DNA from: Thalassovita mediterranea
GTDB lineage: Bacteria > Pseudomonadota > Alphaproteobacteria > Rhodobacterales > Rhodobacteraceae
DNA length: 64,000 nucleotides
Assembly (NCBI RefSeq): GCF_001458435.1
Contig: NZ_CYSF01000019.1
Location: 41,149-105,148 of the forward strand
Direction of reading: 5' to 3'
How positions within the stretch are numbered: the stretch's first letter is position 1; the number at the start of each line of letters is the position of its first letter. Shown one piece after another: positions 61,749 to 64,000 of this stretch. The notes under the pieces were generated by a model. It was not told where the DNA came from, did no database searches, and was given only the letters and a program-made list of their open reading frames with translations. The translations under genes were made by a program, and so were the position numbers.

Positions 61749-63860
61749 ATGCGAAAGCGCTTCCATATCGGCAGGTGGATGCTGCTCCTGACTGTCATTT
61801 GGTTCGGTGGCTTTTTAGGTCAGCCCGCCTCAGCCGCAGAATCAGAGGTGTTTTTAAACCCCGCCGTTACAGCGCGGCTGATTTCGGCAGAGGATGGAAT
61901 TGCCCCTGACGCCGCCTCCGTCTCGCTTGGATTGGCCCTGGAATTTGGGGAGGGATGGAAGGGATATTGGCGAACGCCTGGAGAGGTTGGGCTGGCTCCT
62001 GCCCTCGACTGGGCCGGGTCCTCGAATCTCCGCTCCGTGGACATCCTCTGGCCCGCTCCGGAGCGCTATGAGGCCTTCGGGATCGAGAATTTCGGCTATG
62101 CCAATGAGGTTGTCCTGCCGCTCCGCGCGACCTTGGAGACAGCGGGTAAAGCTCTCGACGTGCGCGCTCGGGTTTCCTTGCTCACCTGTTCAGACGTATG
62201 CGTGCCCCACGATTTTGCTTTGTCACTGGCGCTGCCCGAAGGCGTTGGAATCGACACGGGCTCGGCCGATATTATCGCCAGGTTTGTCGACCGCGTTCCG
62301 CTGGGACCTGAAGATAGCGACATCCGGATATCCAGTGCGGCCATTGACGATCAAGCATCCGCGCTGACTGTGACCGCACGGAGCACACGCGCATTCCGGG
62401 ACGTTGATGTGTTTCCGGAGTTCGGCCCGCTCGTCACCTTCGGCAAGCCGGATATCCGCCTCAACCAAGACCGAACGGCACTCTGGGCACAAATCCCGAT
62501 CAACGCCTGGTCCGAGGAGCATCCAGCCCCTTTGATCACGATCACGGATACGGCGCGCGCGGTGACGTCCCCCGTGTTGCTCACCGCGGAGGCTCCTGCC
62601 CCTCCCTACGCCAATGCAGGTGCGCATGCAGGATTTCTCAAGCTGATTGCCGTGGCTGGCGTTGCCTTTCTGGTTGGGTTGATCCTGAATGTGATGCCCT
62701 GCGTTTTGCCAGTTCTGTCGATCAAGCTCGCCTCCGTGCTCAAAGCATCCGGCCAATCGCGGGACATCACCCGAAAAGGGTTTCTGGTGTCCGCCTTCGG
62801 TGTTCTGACATTCGTTTGGGGTCTCGCGGCGGTCTTGCTGGCGCTCCAATGGGTTGGAGTCTCGATCGGCTGGGGCATGCAATTTCAGAACCCCATTTTC
62901 GTGAGTCTCATGTTTGTCGTGATCGCAATCTTCGCCGCAAACCTGTTCGGTGCGTTCGAAATAGCCTTGCCGCAGGCCGTGCAGGACCGCCTGGGAGCCG
63001 GCAGCACAGGACCTGGATACGCTGCGGATTTCGGCACGGGTTTCCTCGCCGCTGTCCTTGCAACGCCCTGCTCCGCGCCCTTCCTCGGGACAGCGATCAC
63101 CTTCGCCCTCGCAGGGGCACCCCTGGATGTGGCCGTGATTTTCACGGCCCTCGGCCTTGGATTGGCCCTCCCCTATTTGGTGATCGCCGCACGCCCCGAA
63201 TGGGTCCATCTGCTGCCCCGGCCGGGTCGCTGGATGCTCTTTGTCAGAGCCGGTCTCGGCGGTCTTTTGTTGGTGACCGCGATCTGGCTCCTGTTCGTTC
63301 TGGTCGGCGTGGCAGGCGCGCTTGCGGCCGCGGGGGTGTTTGCAGCAACTGCAGCCTTGGTCTTGGGCGCCTCTGTGCAGTGGCCAAAGCCGATGTTGCG
63401 CCGCGTGTTCCTGACGATCTCCTTTCTGGGTGCGGTCCTGAGCGCCGGCCTGATCGCATCGCCCGAGCGTCCGGACGCGACGGAAAATGCGCCATCACAT
63501 TGGCAAGCCCTCGAAGTTCAGAACATCGCCCGGCATGTTTCCGAAGGACGTGTCGTGTTCGTGGATGTCACGGCTGACTGGTGCCTGACATGCAAAGCCA
63601 ACAAATCCCTGGTGCTTGACAAGAGTCCTGTGCTGGACCGCTTGCGGGATGGGACGGTGATTGCCATGCAAGCGGACTGGACCCGCCCAGACGATACCAT
63701 CTCGCGGTTTCTCGAGCGGCACAACCGCTATGGAAACCCGTTCAATATTGTATTCGGTCCCGGTGCCCCTTCGGGCATCGCGCTGTCAGAAGTGCTGACC
63801 CCGGCTTCGGTTCTCGACGCGTTGGACGCGGCCGCGACCCGCAGCATCGCTTCGGACTAG
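61749..63860 (+). CDS. DsbD/ScsB-type thiol:disulfide interchange protein
   Basis: The 703-residue protein has a signal peptide (ending QPASAAE), a periplasmic ScsB-type N-terminal domain ('LTCSDVCVPHDFALSLALPE', two cysteines), a membrane domain with the redox pair 'LNVMPCVLPVLSIKLASVLK' and later 'LATPCSAPFLGTAI', and a C-terminal thioredoxin domain 'DVTADWCLTCKANKSLVL' (CLTC). It brings electrons from the cytoplasm to reduce the periplasmic DsbA-like partner. ScsB proteins confer copper tolerance in Enterobacteria, in line with the copper pump next door. Confidence 0.88.
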   Translation: MRKRFHIGRWMLLLTVIWFGGFLGQPASAAESEVFLNPAVTARLISAEDGIAPDAASVSLGLALEFGEGWKGYWRTPGEVGLAPALDWAGSSNLRSVDILWPAPERYEAFGIENFGYANEVVLPLRATLETAGKALDVRARVSLLTCSDVCVPHDFALSLALPEGVGIDTGSADIIARFVDRVPLGPEDSDIRISSAAIDDQASALTVTARSTRAFRDVDVFPEFGPLVTFGKPDIRLNQDRTALWAQIPINAWSEEHPAPLITITDTARAVTSPVLLTAEAPAPPYANAGAHAGFLKLIAVAGVAFLVGLILNVMPCVLPVLSIKLASVLKASGQSRDITRKGFLVSAFGVLTFVWGLAAVLLALQWVGVSIGWGMQFQNPIFVSLMFVVIAIFAANLFGAFEIALPQAVQDRLGAGSTGPGYAADFGTGFLAAVLATPCSAPFLGTAITFALAGAPLDVAVIFTALGLGLALPYLVIAARPEWVHLLPRPGRWMLFVRAGLGGLLLVTAIWLLFVLVGVAGALAAAGVFAATAALVLGASVQWPKPMLRRVFLTISFLGAVLSAGLIASPERPDATENAPSHWQALEVQNIARHVSEGRVVFVDVTADWCLTCKANKSLVLDKSPVLDRLRDGTVIAMQADWTRPDDTISRFLERHNRYGNPFNIVFGPGAPSGIALSEVLTPASVLDALDAAATRSIASD

Positions 63861-63888
63861 AAACGGGATGCAAGTGTTACATCCGCTT

Positions 63889-64000
63889 CAAAACCATCCG
63901 AACGCCCGCGCGGGCATCCAGAGGCCCATAAAGATCATCATCAAGTTCTCCGTGAGCGAGACGAACCCCAGAGGCACGTTCGACGCCCCGCCAACGCAGG
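63889..64000 (-). CDS. C-terminal fragment of an unidentified protein (continues past window)
   Basis: Thirty-six codons and a stop with strongly G/C third positions, reading 'GASNVPLGFVSLTENLMMIF' and 'MGLWMPARAFGWF' to the end. It looks like the end of a small membrane protein. It is convergent with scsB. Too little is visible for a family. Confidence 0.4.

Noticed and set aside
1..64000. CRISPR arrays, tRNA and rRNA genes, integrase-type recombinase, repABC module
   Set aside because: No regularly spaced repeats, no cloverleaf or rRNA-like stretch, and no tyrosine or serine recombinase or RepABC protein was recognised.

Overview
The window looks like a high-GC alphaproteobacterium of the Rhodobacterales (Roseobacter group). 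The signs are a TRAP transporter, a P-type VirB/VirD4 conjugation set with a MOBP-type relaxase, a DUF2493 protein, and the gene styles of that order. I see no rRNA, tRNA, CRISPR array, phage integrase, or complete repABC/DnaA-like replication module. The replicon type (plasmid or integrated conjugative element) therefore cannot be fixed from sequence alone.

Layout. (1) 1-6005: an amide/amino-acid catabolic locus, with a truncated TRAP solute receptor divergent from a fused 5-oxoprolinase and a glutamate dehydrogenase. (2) 6136-6743: a ParD/ParE-type toxin-antitoxin pair. (3) 7380-15779: the mobilisation block (DUF2493 protein, a small plasmid protein, a MobC-like accessory protein, relaxase, VirD4 coupling protein). 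A nucleotidyltransferase-fold gene is wedged in between two copies of the DUF2493 3' end. (4) 16049-33481: cargo. It holds a PIN-like protein, a large metal/envelope island (two L,D-transpeptidases, a Zn/Cd/Pb ATPase, LspA, ZIP, DUF411, M23 peptidase, two SCO proteins, PCuAC, DsbA/DsbB, MerR regulator, transglutaminase-like protein, CDF exporter, CzcN-like methyltransferase), a partial mer locus (MerR, MerT, MerF, GDCCVxC protein, no MerA), and a winged-helix/nucleotidyltransferase gene. (5) 33512-45119: the T4SS operon on the minus strand, in the order hyp-B1-B2-B3-B4-B7-(B5/SLT chimera)-B5-B8-B9-B10-B11-DUF4177-hyp-B6. (6) 45276-48246: plasmid-type small genes (exported proteins, an Xre regulator, an HTH/coiled-coil protein, a WGR protein). 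(7) 48235-51086: a Zn-dependent carbamoylase/amidohydrolase and an IS1380-family transposase. (8) 51362-64000: further metal resistance. It holds a CmtR-like ArsR regulator divergent from an HMA-CDF exporter, a CusF-CusA-CusB copper efflux operon whose CusB carries four CusF-like domains, and Scs-type thiol genes (DsbB, DsbA, rhodanese, DsbD/ScsB).

How it fits together. The strongest new signal is a regulon. Four promoters in the 17-28 kb island share the unusual 19-bp spacer and dyad of MerR-type metal promoters. One PbrR/CadR-like MerR regulator sits in the middle. These promoters head the L,D-transpeptidase, the P-type ATPase plus second L,D-transpeptidase, the nine-gene minus-strand run ending in lspA, and the transglutaminase-CDF-methyltransferase run. 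Metal export, periplasmic copper/thiol chemistry and cell-wall or lipoprotein maintenance therefore appear to be switched on together. A separate short palindrome recurs before the mobilisation genes, the T4SS operon and an exported plasmid protein, suggesting a common transfer regulator.
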